A DNA stretch of 44,526 nucleotides. Origin: Defluviitaleaceae bacterium (lineage in GTDB: Bacteria > Bacillota > Clostridia > Lachnospirales > UBA5962). The notes below the pieces were generated by a model. That model saw only the letters and a list, made by a program, of their open reading frames with translations, did not search any database and had not been told where the DNA came from. The position numbers and the translations under genes were made by a program. Where the stretch lies: NCBI GenBank assembly GCA_009787355.1, contig WRGD01000146.1:1-44526 (forward strand). The letters are read 5' to 3'. Each line of letters starts with the position of its first letter. Positions within the stretch are counted from its first letter, which is position 1. Shown piece by piece: positions 25,873 through 34,467 of the stretch.

Positions 25873-26880
25873 TCATATACAATATATCGGCTTACCATCA
25901 AAATAACCGTTTCTACGGTAATGATTATTATTTATAGTTCTTATTCTTTGATTAGCATTCCATCTGGCAAATAATGTTATATTATTGTTTACGATAGTAT
26001 TTTCATTTACTTGAATACCTCTTGTCCTATCAGTCCACCAGCCTGCAAAAGTACGATTTGCTCTTGATAGAGTTGGGAGGGTACCGATAACATTTCCTGA
26101 ATTTAAAGTTATGGTTGTAGTATTTAAATCTCCCCAATTTGGATTAAATGTTACAGTTACTGGAATAGGGTTCCATCTTGCGAAAAAAGTGATATTGTTA
26201 TTAACAATAGTATTAGAATTTACTTGAGAACCTCCAGTAGCTAAAGTCCACCAACCAGCAAAGTTGTGGTTTGTCCTAATTGGAGTTGGAAGTGTACCTA
26301 CTGCATTTCCTGAATTTAGTATAATATTTGTAGGGCTTACGCTACCCCCGGTTGGACTAAATGTTACAGTTACAGAAACAAGGTTCCATCTTGCAAATAA
26401 TGTTATATTTGCTGTTATAACACTACTTGAAGTTATTCGAGTACCACCAATTAAAGCTGTCCACCACCCTTCAAATGAGTGATTATCTCTAATTACAGTA
26501 GGTAAAGCTCCGATTTGACTACCGTTAGCAATAACTCTACTAGCAGGATTTGGAGTGCCACCATTTGAATTAAATGATATACTTACAGGAAAAGGATTCC
26601 ATCTTGCAAAGAACGTCGTATTTGTGGTTACAATAGTGTTTGCAGTTATTTGAGTACCTCCAGTTAACCATGTCCACCACCCTGCAAAGTTATAATTAGC
26701 TCTGGTTCGGATTGGTAGCGTACCAACAGCCATTCCTGAAATTACACTTATGTTCGATGGGTTTACATTACCCCCATTTGAATCGAATATTACAGTTACA
26801 GTAATACGATTCCATCTCGCAACAAGGTTCATATTGGCGTTAACCATAGTATTATTATTAACTTGAGAACCCCCAAGCAA
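25873..26880 (-). pseudogene. InlB-type repeat fragment, middle piece of the RHS gene
   Basis: An open frame of 335 codons holding four full Listeria-Bacteroides (InlB B / Flg_new type) repeats of about 70 residues (pattern F-NGG-NP, GTLP, F-GWWT---GG, ARWN) plus the end of a fifth. After the last repeat it reads GYFDGKPIYCI and stops at TGA, immediately before the DPIDVV motif of the RHS core. The first codons (LGGSQVNNNT) are the middle of a repeat, not a true N-terminus. These repeats are usual in extracellular adhesin-like proteins. Fragment of a larger surface protein. Confidence 0.85.
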
Positions 26881-27421
26881 CCGCCGTCCACCAACCTGAA
26901 AAAGTATGATTAACTCTAATTACATTTGGTAAAGTTCCAATTCGATTGCCATTAGCAACAGTTCTATTAGCAGGATTTGGAGAACCCCCATTTGCATTAA
27001 ATGTTACTGTTCTATTAGTAACTTGTTGATTCCACCTAGCAACAAGGTTCATATTAGAATTAATCACAGTATTATTTGAAACTTGAGAACCTCCAGTTTG
27101 AGAAGTCCACCAACCCGAAAAAGTATGATTAGCTCTAGTTACATTTGGTAAAGTTCCAATTTGACTACCGTTAGCAACAGTTCTATTAGCAGGATTTGGA
27201 GAACCTCCATTTGCATTAAATGTTACTGTTCTATTTTGATTAGACCCACCACTAATAAATAAATTTCTAGATAAAAAATTATTAGAGATTTCATCTGTTG
27301 TATAATCTGAACTTATATGCTCTGTATTTTCTTTATTGGAACTAGATGTTTGTTCTGTTTCACTTACATTATTTATTTTTTTATTGTTTTCGTGTGGCTC
27401 AAAATTTTCATTATTGCTCAT
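26858..27421 (-). pseudogene. N-terminal fragment of the InlB-repeat/RHS gene
   Basis: Starts probably at the ATG at 27421 (MSNNENFEPHENNKKINNVS), a polar Asn/Glu/Ser-rich leader without a signal peptide. Two InlB-type repeats follow (RTVTFNANGGSPNP, GTLPNV, FSGWWT). The second breaks after GWWT: ten nt instead of nine lie between the Thr codon and the GG codons, so one inserted base shifts the frame and ends translation at 26858. The continuing repeat is found in the next fragment. A longer upstream start at 27574 lies ahead of the predicted transcription start and is unlikely. Confidence 0.75.
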
Positions 27422-27553
27422 TATAATTATTTTCGTTTTAAAGACGACCTTTCCTTCTATCTTATCTTTAGAAAAACCAAAAATCAGCTTAATACTCCAA
27501 TTAAATAAAAAACATACGTTTATATCAAAATTATGTAATAACATTACAAAGTG

Positions 27554-27581
27554 ATTATATACCATCCTATTCAATATTCAA
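27554..27581 (-). promoter_or_regulatory. Sigma-A-type promoter for the RHS locus
   Basis: Minus-strand TTGAAT (27581-27576), a 16-nt spacer and a perfect TATAAT (27559-27554). Transcription would start near 27547, leaving a 5' untranslated region of about 125 nt before the ATG at 27421. Between here and the IS remnant (27582-27748) I see nothing else. Confidence 0.65.
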
Positions 27582-27748
27582 ATGTTACTTTATGGAAATT
27601 ATATTGTTTGTAGTTATTTTTAATAAAACAACGCTGATATCATATATTTTAAAATTAAAAAAATATGTTATTTACTTTAAATTTTTTAAATAAACAAATT
27701 TACCCTACACATATTATAATTTTTTGTAAATCAATATTCGGTCGTGTT

Positions 27749-28100
27749 CTAAAAACGTGAAGTGAATAAAAGGAGAGGAGTATTAAAACAAATAATATTT
27801 ATAGCTAAGCCAATAAGATTATCATGCATCCCTATAGATTTTGGATAACATATGGTTTTACGACACAATCTTTTAGCTCGAGTTCTAAGAACTAAAATTT
27901 TTCGTTCGATTATCTGCGTGTTAGCTTTTGAGACAATATGTTGCTATTTATGTAAATTTCTTTGATAACTACCGCTATCTAATAATAAGACTTGATTTAG
28001 ACTTGATTTTTCTGCTAAATAATCAATATCGTTAGCTAAACGAGGGTCGTTTTTTTAACAGCATATTTTGACCAGTCGTTGCTTGATGCATAGTAAGGCG
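27749..28100 (-). pseudogene. IS1-family transposase (InsB-type) remnant
   Basis: The minus strand encodes HIVSKANTQIIERKILVLRT, then RAKRLCRKTICYPKSIGMHD and NLIGLAIN, the unmistakable C-terminus of IS1-family InsB transposases. An in-frame TAG precedes HIVSK, and a frameshift in an A7 run (near 28053-28059) separates the preceding LANDIDYLAEKSSLNQVLLL segment from an upstream fragment. The N-terminal part is missing and no matching terminal inverted repeat was found, so the element is dead and truncated. GGTCGTGTTCTAAAAACGTG at 27740-27759 may be one old IS end. Confidence 0.8.
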
Positions 28101-28178
28101 AATTTTACCACAAATCAAAATTTCGTATAGGAATTAATAAAATTAAGAAAATGTCAGCTTATTTACTCATTTTTGATA

Positions 28179-29246
28179 TTATCTATCCCCTATTGTTTTA
28201 TGTTTAATTAAAATTCTAAAATACGGACACTTGCCTCCGACTGACAAATCCTTGCCATCATTGCCTTTTCTGAACTTTATAATATCAAACTGCTCTGGGC
28301 AATATTTATGGAGGAAAGAAATGGGTACACCCATAACACCGCTGTAGTCAGAGGGAATAGCATCTGTGAAGGGTACTTCGATAGCATCATAGTTGTCATA
28401 ATTATCATAGTTTTCCTTACCTCTGATTCCTTTATGTTTACTGAATTTAAGGTTTTGCTCCATTGTCATAAGTTGTAGTGGTTTATGCCTTTGACCATGG
28501 TCAATGTTCGTAAGCCATATAGTATTGTTGGTTGATACTATTCTATTTCCCTGCTCGTCTATCCTTGCTTCCGAACCATTTAGCGGGTAATTTTTTGGAA
28601 CTATAAATCCTTTAAAACTTCTTCCAAACCCCAAGCCCATCCACATACGGTTGTCTTTTATTAACGGGAAAATTTCTTTGTAGGTAATGGCATTCATATT
28701 GCTGATAACCATAAATTGCTTTTGACCTTCTATTATCCACGTTATGAACTCACGAAACAGTGAAAACGGTGGATTTGTTATAACAAAATCAGCTTCATCA
28801 CGCAAATTAGTTATCTCTTCGCTACGAAAATCACCATCACCCTCAAGGCGTGTTAATACGTTCATCTTATTAGCAAGAAGCCAATTAACGTCTGTCAAGT
28901 CAATTGTGCTATTAGAAATATAATCAAAAACCTCCGTAATTACTATTTTATGTGGCATTCTTGTTGTTTTGGTTTCTTCTTGTTCGTCAGTAAACGAAGT
29001 CAACTGTGTACTCGCAATTGTAGAGCCTATGTAACAAATTGAAATCAACTTTTTAAGACCGAAGTTATTGAAATTTAACGCAAAATACTTAAAGAAATTG
29101 CTTTCATAAGGGTCATCACAAGGACACAGAATTGTCTTGCCTTTAAATACATCGGGATTAAATTCCAAATATGCTTGCACTTCTTTTTCTATATCAACCC
29201 ATTGTGTATAAAACTCATCAGCTTTATTTTTTTTTCGCTTTTTCAA
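28179..29246 (-). CDS. EcoRI-type adenine-specific DNA methyltransferase (solitary)
   Basis: A 355-residue adenine-N6 methyltransferase of the EcoRI-methylase family. The catalytic motif IV is NPPF (VITNPPFSLFREFITWI). Other family landmarks are KADEFYTQW near the N-terminus, CPCDDPYESNFFKYFALNF and RMWMGLGFGRSFKGF. No restriction endonuclease gene is adjacent. The only start in this frame near the conserved N-terminus is TTG at 29246. However, a GTG at 29262, with AAGGA upstream, would encode MATKSFEKAK, the expected family N-terminus, in the frame reached if the A9 tract at 29227-29235 were A8. GC content is visibly higher than in its neighbours and it adjoins an IS remnant, suggesting acquisition by transfer. 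Confidence 0.85.
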   Translation of the reverse strand: MKKRKKNKADEFYTQWVDIEKEVQAYLEFNPDVFKGKTILCPCDDPYESNFFKYFALNFNNFGLKKLISICYIGSTIASTQLTSFTDEQEETKTTRMPHKIVITEVFDYISNSTIDLTDVNWLLANKMNVLTRLEGDGDFRSEEITNLRDEADFVITNPPFSLFREFITWIIEGQKQFMVISNMNAITYKEIFPLIKDNRMWMGLGFGRSFKGFIVPKNYPLNGSEARIDEQGNRIVSTNNTIWLTNIDHGQRHKPLQLMTMEQNLKFSKHKGIRGKENYDNYDNYDAIEVPFTDAIPSDYSGVMGVPISFLHKYCPEQFDIIKFRKGNDGKDLSVGGKCPYFRILIKHKTIGDR

Positions 29247-29307
29247 AAGACTTAGTTGCCACTATTAATACAATTCCTTTGCTTTAAATTTTTAATTTAT
29301 CACAAAC

Positions 29308-29346
29308 CAAAAATACACCTTTTAATAATTTAGAGGTGTATTTTTG
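29308..29346 (-). terminator. Terminator downstream of dapA
   Basis: CAAAAATACACCT (29308-29320) pairs with AGGTGTATTTTTG (29334-29346), 13 bp with a 13-nt loop; the minus-strand 3' arm ends in T5. It lies 12 nt past the dapA stop. Confidence 0.8.
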
Positions 29347-29357
29347 ATTTTTTTATT

Positions 29358-30236
29358 TTAAATCAATCCGTATTTCTCCATCTCAGCAAACAATATTTTT
29401 TGATTTTCTTCTTCCATATCGTAAAGTGGAGCTCTCAAATATGGTTTTATAATACCCATTTTGTTTAATGCATATTTTACAGGTATTGGATTTATTTCAT
29501 TAAAAATTGCTTGTATAAGACTTATCATGTTTAACTGTATATCTACACTTTTTTGTCTATCATTTTCAAAGTATTCTACAATATTGTGCATATCATGAGG
29601 GATTATATTAGCTATTGTACTAATAACACCAACTGCTCCAAATGCAAGCATTGGTACAACTTGGTCATCGTTTCCTGCGTATACATAAAAATCTTTTCCA
29701 CACAATGAAAAAATCTCTGCTATTTGACTTATATTACTACTTGCTTCTTTTATACCTATAATATTTTTTATTTTAGAAAGTTCATATACTGTACTTGGAG
29801 AAATATTAAGACCAGTACGACTAGGTACATTATACAAAAGTATTGGTATTTCTACACTATTTGCAATTTCTGTATAATGATTTACAAGTCCTTTCTGTGT
29901 TGCTTTGTTATAAAAAGGAGTTACTACCATAAGAGCATTAACTCCTATTTTTTCTAGTTCTTTAGAAAGTTCTATTACAACTTTTGTATTATTTCCACCA
30001 CTACCTGCTATAACTGGAACTCTTTTGTTCACTTGCTTTATTATAAACTTTGTAATTTCTATTTTTTCATCTGTGGTCAAAGTTGCACTTTCACCAGTTG
30101 TTCCACATGAAATAATGGAATCTACTTTATTTTCTATCAAATATTCTATATGATTTTTTAGAGAAGCAAAGTCTATATCACCATCTTCATTAAATGGAGT
30201 TGTAATAGCAACGCCACAGCCTTTAAAAATTAGCAT
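29358..30236 (-). CDS. dapA: 4-hydroxy-tetrahydrodipicolinate synthase
   Basis: A 292-residue DapA, condensing pyruvate with aspartate semialdehyde, the first committed step to diaminopimelate and lysine. Schiff-base K163 lies in IIGIKEASSNISQ, Y135 in LLYNVPSRTGLNI, and the phosphate-loop-like CGTTGESATL is at 44-53. Length is standard. The ATG at 30236 follows GGGGGATTT. It lies 8 nt downstream of asd, whose product supplies its substrate. Confidence 0.97.
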   Translation of the reverse strand: MLIFKGCGVAITTPFNEDGDIDFASLKNHIEYLIENKVDSIISCGTTGESATLTTDEKIEITKFIIKQVNKRVPVIAGSGGNNTKVVIELSKELEKIGVNALMVVTPFYNKATQKGLVNHYTEIANSVEIPILLYNVPSRTGLNISPSTVYELSKIKNIIGIKEASSNISQIAEIFSLCGKDFYVYAGNDDQVVPMLAFGAVGVISTIANIIPHDMHNIVEYFENDRQKSVDIQLNMISLIQAIFNEINPIPVKYALNKMGIIKPYLRAPLYDMEEENQKILFAEMEKYGLI

Positions 30237-30244
30237 AAATCCCC

Positions 30245-31324
30245 CTATTGGTTGTTTTCTACAGTCTGCATATTTATAAGAGCTTCCATTATTTGAACTC
30301 CATTTAATGCAGCACCTTTTCTTAAATTGTCAGAGCTAGAAAATAAATTTACACCATTTGTAGAAAAGTCTTTACGTATACGACCAACAAAAATAGCATC
30401 TTTTCCAGAAGACTTTAAAGGTGTTGGCGTATCCACAAGCTCTATACCATTTGTACTAAGCAAAAGTCTTTTTAAAGAATTTAATTGATAGCTTCTTTCT
30501 AGCTCTATATTTATACTTTCACTATGTCCATTTATAACAGGTACCCTTACTGCTGTTGCTGTAATTTTCAAATCGGGTAATTCTAATATCTTTTTTGTTT
30601 CATTTATTATTTTTAGCTCTTCTTCACTATATCCATCTTCCAATATTTCTCCGATATATGGTATTATATTACCTGCTATATACTCACCAAAAGTATTTAG
30701 CTCGTAGTGATGTCTTGGTGTTAATATATTTATTGGGTTCATTTCATGTTCTGTATCCACAAAGGCATCTCTTATTCTTCCAGTTTGCCAACTTGTTTTT
30801 TCGTAACCATTTACTAAATCTTGTATACCTTCTTTTCCTGCACCAGATACAGCTTGATAAGTACTTATAACAACACGCTTTATTCCATATATTTTATTTA
30901 TAGGTGCCAAAACAAGAACGGCTTGTATTGTAGAACAATTTGGATTTGCTACTATTCCTTTGTGTTCTTTTAATAAATGTGAATTTATTTCTGGTACAAC
31001 TAGAGGAACATCTTTGTTTAACCTAAAATGGGAGCTATTGTCTATTACTATAACACCCTTTTCCTTTGCAATAGGTGCATATTTAGCACTAATATCATTA
31101 CTTGCACAGAAAAATACAAAATCCATTTCTCTATCAAAAGAATTTTCGTCAAGTTCTTCTATTATGTATTCCTTGCCTTTAAACGATAGCTTTTTTCCAG
31201 CTGAAGTTTTGGAAGCGAAGAGATACAAATTTTTCACATTATGCTTTCTTTGTTCTAATATTTTCAAAAATTGCAAACCAACAATACCACTTGCACCGAC
31301 CAAACCTATATTTATTTCTTTCAC
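30245..31324 (-). CDS. asd: Aspartate-semialdehyde dehydrogenase
   Basis: A 359-residue Asd, reducing aspartyl phosphate to the semialdehyde with NADPH. The nucleotide-binding start is GLVGASGIVGLQFL; catalytic C130 lies in GIVANPNCSTIQAVLVL; also STYQAVSGAGKEGI and the substrate-binding RVPVINGHSESINIEL segment. It starts with GTG at 31324, preceded by GAGGTG. First gene of the asd-dapA pair. Confidence 0.96.
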   Translation of the reverse strand: MKEINIGLVGASGIVGLQFLKILEQRKHNVKNLYLFASKTSAGKKLSFKGKEYIIEELDENSFDREMDFVFFCASNDISAKYAPIAKEKGVIVIDNSSHFRLNKDVPLVVPEINSHLLKEHKGIVANPNCSTIQAVLVLAPINKIYGIKRVVISTYQAVSGAGKEGIQDLVNGYEKTSWQTGRIRDAFVDTEHEMNPINILTPRHHYELNTFGEYIAGNIIPYIGEILEDGYSEEELKIINETKKILELPDLKITATAVRVPVINGHSESINIELERSYQLNSLKRLLLSTNGIELVDTPTPLKSSGKDAIFVGRIRKDFSTNGVNLFSSSDNLRKGAALNGVQIMEALINMQTVENNQ

Positions 31325-31362
31325 CTAAACACCTCGAAAATTCTTTGTCTTACGTAAATAAA

Positions 31363-31383
31363 TGCTTTTACTTCGTAAAAGCA
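31363..31383 (-). other. Hairpin in the asd leader
   Basis: Minus-strand TGCTTTTAC, loop GAA, GTAAAAGCA: a perfect 9-bp stem 40 nt upstream of the asd start, within a roughly 185-nt leader. It lacks a T-run, so it is not a plain terminator. I could not match the leader to the lysine riboswitch or a T-box. Confidence 0.5.
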
Positions 31384-31508
31384 ACTAAAACTACCAAACT
31401 TATTTATTGGCACGTGTAGTAAAAAACCTTTTATTTTGTTATAATTAAAATTCTTAAAACTATATTTCAATTTTAACATATGAAAAAAATCAAATCAAGA
31501 TAAAAATA

Positions 31509-31922
31509 TCAAGATGAAAACATATTTCCTTTCAAAACAAAAAAAGCAATTAACAGTATTATAATAAATGTATTTTTTTTACTGTCTCTCATACATTCGC
31601 TATCAATTTCGTAAACAGAATTATCGATATCTTTGATACTATTAATTTCTTTTTGTATATTTTTGATTGTTTGAAATATGTGAAACGTATCTAGTGTTTT
31701 ATCCAATTTTTCATGAATTTCGTAGTCTATGAAAGGTTTTATAGACTGAATTAATTTTATTTCTTTTGGAGGGTTTTTTTTTATCTCATCTGTTTTTGCT
31801 TTTATATCTTTTTGAAGCTTATTTATATATCTCTCTTGAAACATTGTATAAACTATTTGCAATGCTTCGTTTATATCTTTTTTTATTAGTTCTTTATTTT
31901 GTAAATCATCTACTATACCCAT
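31509..31922 (-). CDS. Unknown tail-anchored helical protein
   Basis: A 137-residue protein, not recognised. The first roughly 110 residues are charged and helical (LQKDIKAKTDEIKKNPPKEI, later TIKNIQKEINSIKDID). The C-terminus has a single hydrophobic segment (FIIILLIAFFVLKGNMF), giving a tail-anchored layout with the bulk in the cytoplasm. The ATG at 31922 overlaps the end of the subtilase gene by 10 nt and uses a GGAGGG ribosome binding site located inside it, so the two are translationally coupled. A partner, substrate or regulator of the protease is possible by position only. Confidence 0.75.
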   Translation of the reverse strand: MGIVDDLQNKELIKKDINEALQIVYTMFQERYINKLQKDIKAKTDEIKKNPPKEIKLIQSIKPFIDYEIHEKLDKTLDTFHIFQTIKNIQKEINSIKDIDNSVYEIDSECMRDSKKNTFIIILLIAFFVLKGNMFSS

Positions 31923-33019
31923 ATATACCCTCCAAAATTTATAAGTTTTGATATATCTAATAATCCAAAACCCTCATGATTTTTAGGAAAACCAAGAGAA
32001 TTGCAACTATTTTTTATAATTTTTTTTACCTGATTTGAATCAAGACTAGGATATTTTTCTAATAATAATGCTATTGCACCACTAACCATTGGAGTCGCCA
32101 TAGATGTACCACTTAGCATTAAATAATTTTTATCTACTACATTATCTCTTTGCAAGTTTAAACCAAGTAAGGATATAATATTAAATCCTGGAGCGAGCAA
32201 ATCGGGTTTTATAACACATTCTAAAGTAGGTCCACGTCCTGAAAAATGAACAAGGTTACTACCCCAAATTTTAGCTTCGTTATTATCGTCCGATGCACCT
32301 ACTGTTATTATTTTTTTACTAATACCCGGAGAAGTTATTGTACCAGATTTTGGCCCATTATTTCCTGCTGCTGCAACTACAACAAGTCCAGAATCCCATA
32401 AAAATTCAACAGCTTTTACTACTAAATCATCTCTTGTAATATGAGGGGAGCCTACAGATAAATTTACAATTCTTATATTATATCTTTTTGCATTATTATA
32501 AATCCATTGTAGACCTGCAAGAAAAATCGCAGAATTTCCCTCTCCATTTTTATCTAATACTTTTACACTTATAATATTACTTTTTGGAGCTATACCCATG
32601 TATTTACCATTAGACATAAAACCATTTCCACTTGCAATACCAACTACATGGGTTCCATGTCCATTATCATCATATGCTTTTTTTTTATTTAAAATAAAAT
32701 CCACAAAACCTATTATTCTATTTTTAGGTTTTATTAAATCATTTACAGGACTTACACCGGTATCTAAAAAAGCAATTCCAACATTTTCTCCAGTAAGTCC
32801 TTTTTGAAAAGCTGCTTCTGTATTTAACTTTTGTCTTTCATTATACATTTGTGCAGCTATTTTTGTTGGCTCTTCGTATGTGATATTAAATTCTTCTAAT
32901 TTTTTTAAATCTTTTTCATCTATTTTTAAAACATATGAGTCAATTATAGGCAAATCGTATAATATTTTTCCTAAGTTCTTTAATTTTTTTTTCAATTCTT
33001 TTTTTACAATTACCTCCAT
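31913..33019 (-). CDS. Subtilisin-like serine protease (S8), cytoplasmic
   Basis: A 368-residue S8 peptidase. Catalytic triad: D86 (IAFLDTGVS), H121 (DDNGHGTHVVGIASG), S306 (LSGTSMATPMVSGA), with oxyanion N220 (VAAAGNNGPKSG). Residues 1-75 form a short I9-like propeptide or N-terminal extension. No signal peptide is visible, so it resembles intracellular AprX/ISP-type subtilases. The ATG at 33019 follows AGGAG with 12-nt spacing. Transcribed away from pyrH, followed by the overlapping tail-anchored gene. Confidence 0.93.
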   Translation of the reverse strand: MEVIVKKELKKKLKNLGKILYDLPIIDSYVLKIDEKDLKKLEEFNITYEEPTKIAAQMYNERQKLNTEAAFQKGLTGENVGIAFLDTGVSPVNDLIKPKNRIIGFVDFILNKKKAYDDNGHGTHVVGIASGNGFMSNGKYMGIAPKSNIISVKVLDKNGEGNSAIFLAGLQWIYNNAKRYNIRIVNLSVGSPHITRDDLVVKAVEFLWDSGLVVVAAAGNNGPKSGTITSPGISKKIITVGASDDNNEAKIWGSNLVHFSGRGPTLECVIKPDLLAPGFNIISLLGLNLQRDNVVDKNYLMLSGTSMATPMVSGAIALLLEKYPSLDSNQVKKIIKNSCNSLGFPKNHEGFGLLDISKLINFGGYIWV

Positions 33020-33139
33020 AAAACATTTTTACTCCTATATCAATTTTATAATGTATAACAATATATGAAAGGGACAAATCGTATGTTATTTAAAAATATA
33101 CAATACAAAAAATTTATTATGGAAAATTTAATAAAAATG

Positions 33140-33148
33140 TGGTATATT
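33140..33148 (+). promoter_or_regulatory. Possible extended -10 promoter for the pyrH operon
   Basis: TGGTATATT matches an extended -10 (TGnTATAWT), about 32 nt upstream of the pyrH start and with no convincing -35. It is the best candidate in the 160-nt gap between the divergent subtilase and pyrH genes. Confidence 0.4.
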
Positions 33149-33179
33149 GTAAAGCGTTATACTGAGAGGAGCAAAATAA

Positions 33180-33896
33180 ATGTATAGACGTATAGTAATA
33201 AAATTAAGTGGTGAAGCTTTATCAAATAGTAATAATTTGTATGACGATAATATAATTGATAATATAATAGAAGATATAAAATCTGTTGTTTCTAAAGGAG
33301 TAAATGTTGCTATAGCTGTTGGTGGTGGAAATATATGGCGTGGACGTAATACACAAAGTATAGACAAAGCAAAGGCAGACCAGATGGGAATGCTTGCAAC
33401 TGTTATAAATAGTATGTACCTTTGCGAAAGATTAAAATCCTTGGAACAGGATGCAGTTGTTTTTACTCCTTTTTCTATTGGAACATTTACAAAAGTATAT
33501 TCAAAAGAAGCTACAGAAGAATGTTTTGCACAGGGTAAAGTTGCTATTTTTGGTGGTGGACTTGGTCATCCGTTTTTTTCTACAGACACTATACCTGTAC
33601 TACGTGCTTGTGAGCTTAATTGTGATTGTATATTTTTTGCGAAAAATGTAAATGGAGTGTATAATAAAAATCCAAACATATATAAAGACGCAATAAGATA
33701 CAAAGAAATAACATACAGAGAAATAATACAAAAAAATCTAGAAGCTATGGATGTTGCTGCTATGGTTCTTTGTGAACAAAACAATATACCATCTTTTGTT
33801 TTTTCTCTAAACCATCCAAATAGCATAGAAATTGCAGTTACTGCCAAAAATAAAAGTGATTTAGATTTTGGAACATTAATATATACAAATAATTAG
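33180..33896 (+). CDS. pyrH: UMP kinase
   Basis: A 238-residue bacterial UMP kinase of the amino-acid-kinase fold. It starts with the ATP-binding YRRIVIKLSGEALS, followed by VAIAVGGGNIWRG and ADQMGMLATVINS, and near the end YREIIQKNLEAMDVAAMVLC. It phosphorylates UMP to UDP for nucleotide and cell-wall sugar synthesis. The ATG at 33180 follows GAGAGGAGC. First gene of the plus-strand operon; rpsB and tsf, its usual upstream partners, are absent here. Confidence 0.97.
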   Translation: MYRRIVIKLSGEALSNSNNLYDDNIIDNIIEDIKSVVSKGVNVAIAVGGGNIWRGRNTQSIDKAKADQMGMLATVINSMYLCERLKSLEQDAVVFTPFSIGTFTKVYSKEATEECFAQGKVAIFGGGLGHPFFSTDTIPVLRACELNCDCIFFAKNVNGVYNKNPNIYKDAIRYKEITYREIIQKNLEAMDVAAMVLCEQNNIPSFVFSLNHPNSIEIAVTAKNKSDLDFGTLIYTNN

Positions 33897-33905
33897 GAGG
33901 ATATT

Positions 33906-34457
33906 ATGGAAGATATAAAAAAATTTGAACAGAAAATGCAAAAATCTATAAATTCATTTACAGATGATTTGCAAAGCCTTAGAGCTGGTCGTGCAAATCC
34001 ACATGTTTTGGATAAAATAACAGTAGACTACTATGGAGCAGCTACTCCAATTGGTCAGGTAGGAAATATAACAGTACCAGAAGCAAGAGTTATACAAATA
34101 GCTCCTTGGGAAACTAGCCTTTTAAAAGAAATAGAAAAAGCTATACTTGCTTCCGACCTAGGCATAAATCCAAACAACGATGGCAAAGTTATTCGACTTG
34201 TTTTTCCACAACTTACAGAAGAACGTCGTAAACTATTAACAAAAGATGTAAAGAAAAAAGGCGAAGATGCTAAAATAGCAATAAGAAATATAAGACGTGA
34301 AGCTATAGATAATTTTAAAAAAATGATAAAATCTAAAGAGTTAACAGAAGATGATTTAAAAGGTTTGGAAGATTCTATACAAAAATCTACAGACAAATTT
34401 ATACTTGTAATAGACAAACTAGTAGAAGAAAAAAATAAAGAAGTTTTGTCTATCTAG
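33906..34457 (+). CDS. frr: Ribosome recycling factor
   Basis: A 183-residue RRF, splitting post-termination ribosomes with EF-G. Signature stretches: SLRAGRANPHVLDKITVDYY, APWETSLLKEIEKAI, LGINPNNDGKVIRLVFPQLT and TEERRKLLTKDVKKKGEDAK. Length (about 185) is exact for the family. Nine nt after pyrH, with AGGAGG at the start; the conserved pyrH-frr pair. Confidence 0.98.
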   Translation: MEDIKKFEQKMQKSINSFTDDLQSLRAGRANPHVLDKITVDYYGAATPIGQVGNITVPEARVIQIAPWETSLLKEIEKAILASDLGINPNNDGKVIRLVFPQLTEERRKLLTKDVKKKGEDAKIAIRNIRREAIDNFKKMIKSKELTEDDLKGLEDSIQKSTDKFILVIDKLVEEKNKEVLSI

Positions 34458-34467
34458 GAGGTTTTAA

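Noticed and set aside
25873-25875. TGA as a selenocysteine or recoded codon
   Set aside because: No SECIS-like structure seen, a frameshift follows within 90 nt, and a single change from GGA explains the stop.
27422-27574. N-terminal extension of the InlB-repeat fragment
   Set aside because: It overlaps the predicted promoter, has no ribosome binding site and differs in composition from the following polar leader.
31325-31508. Lysine riboswitch or T-box upstream of asd
   Set aside because: The conserved lysine-riboswitch core and the T-box TGGN region were not found.
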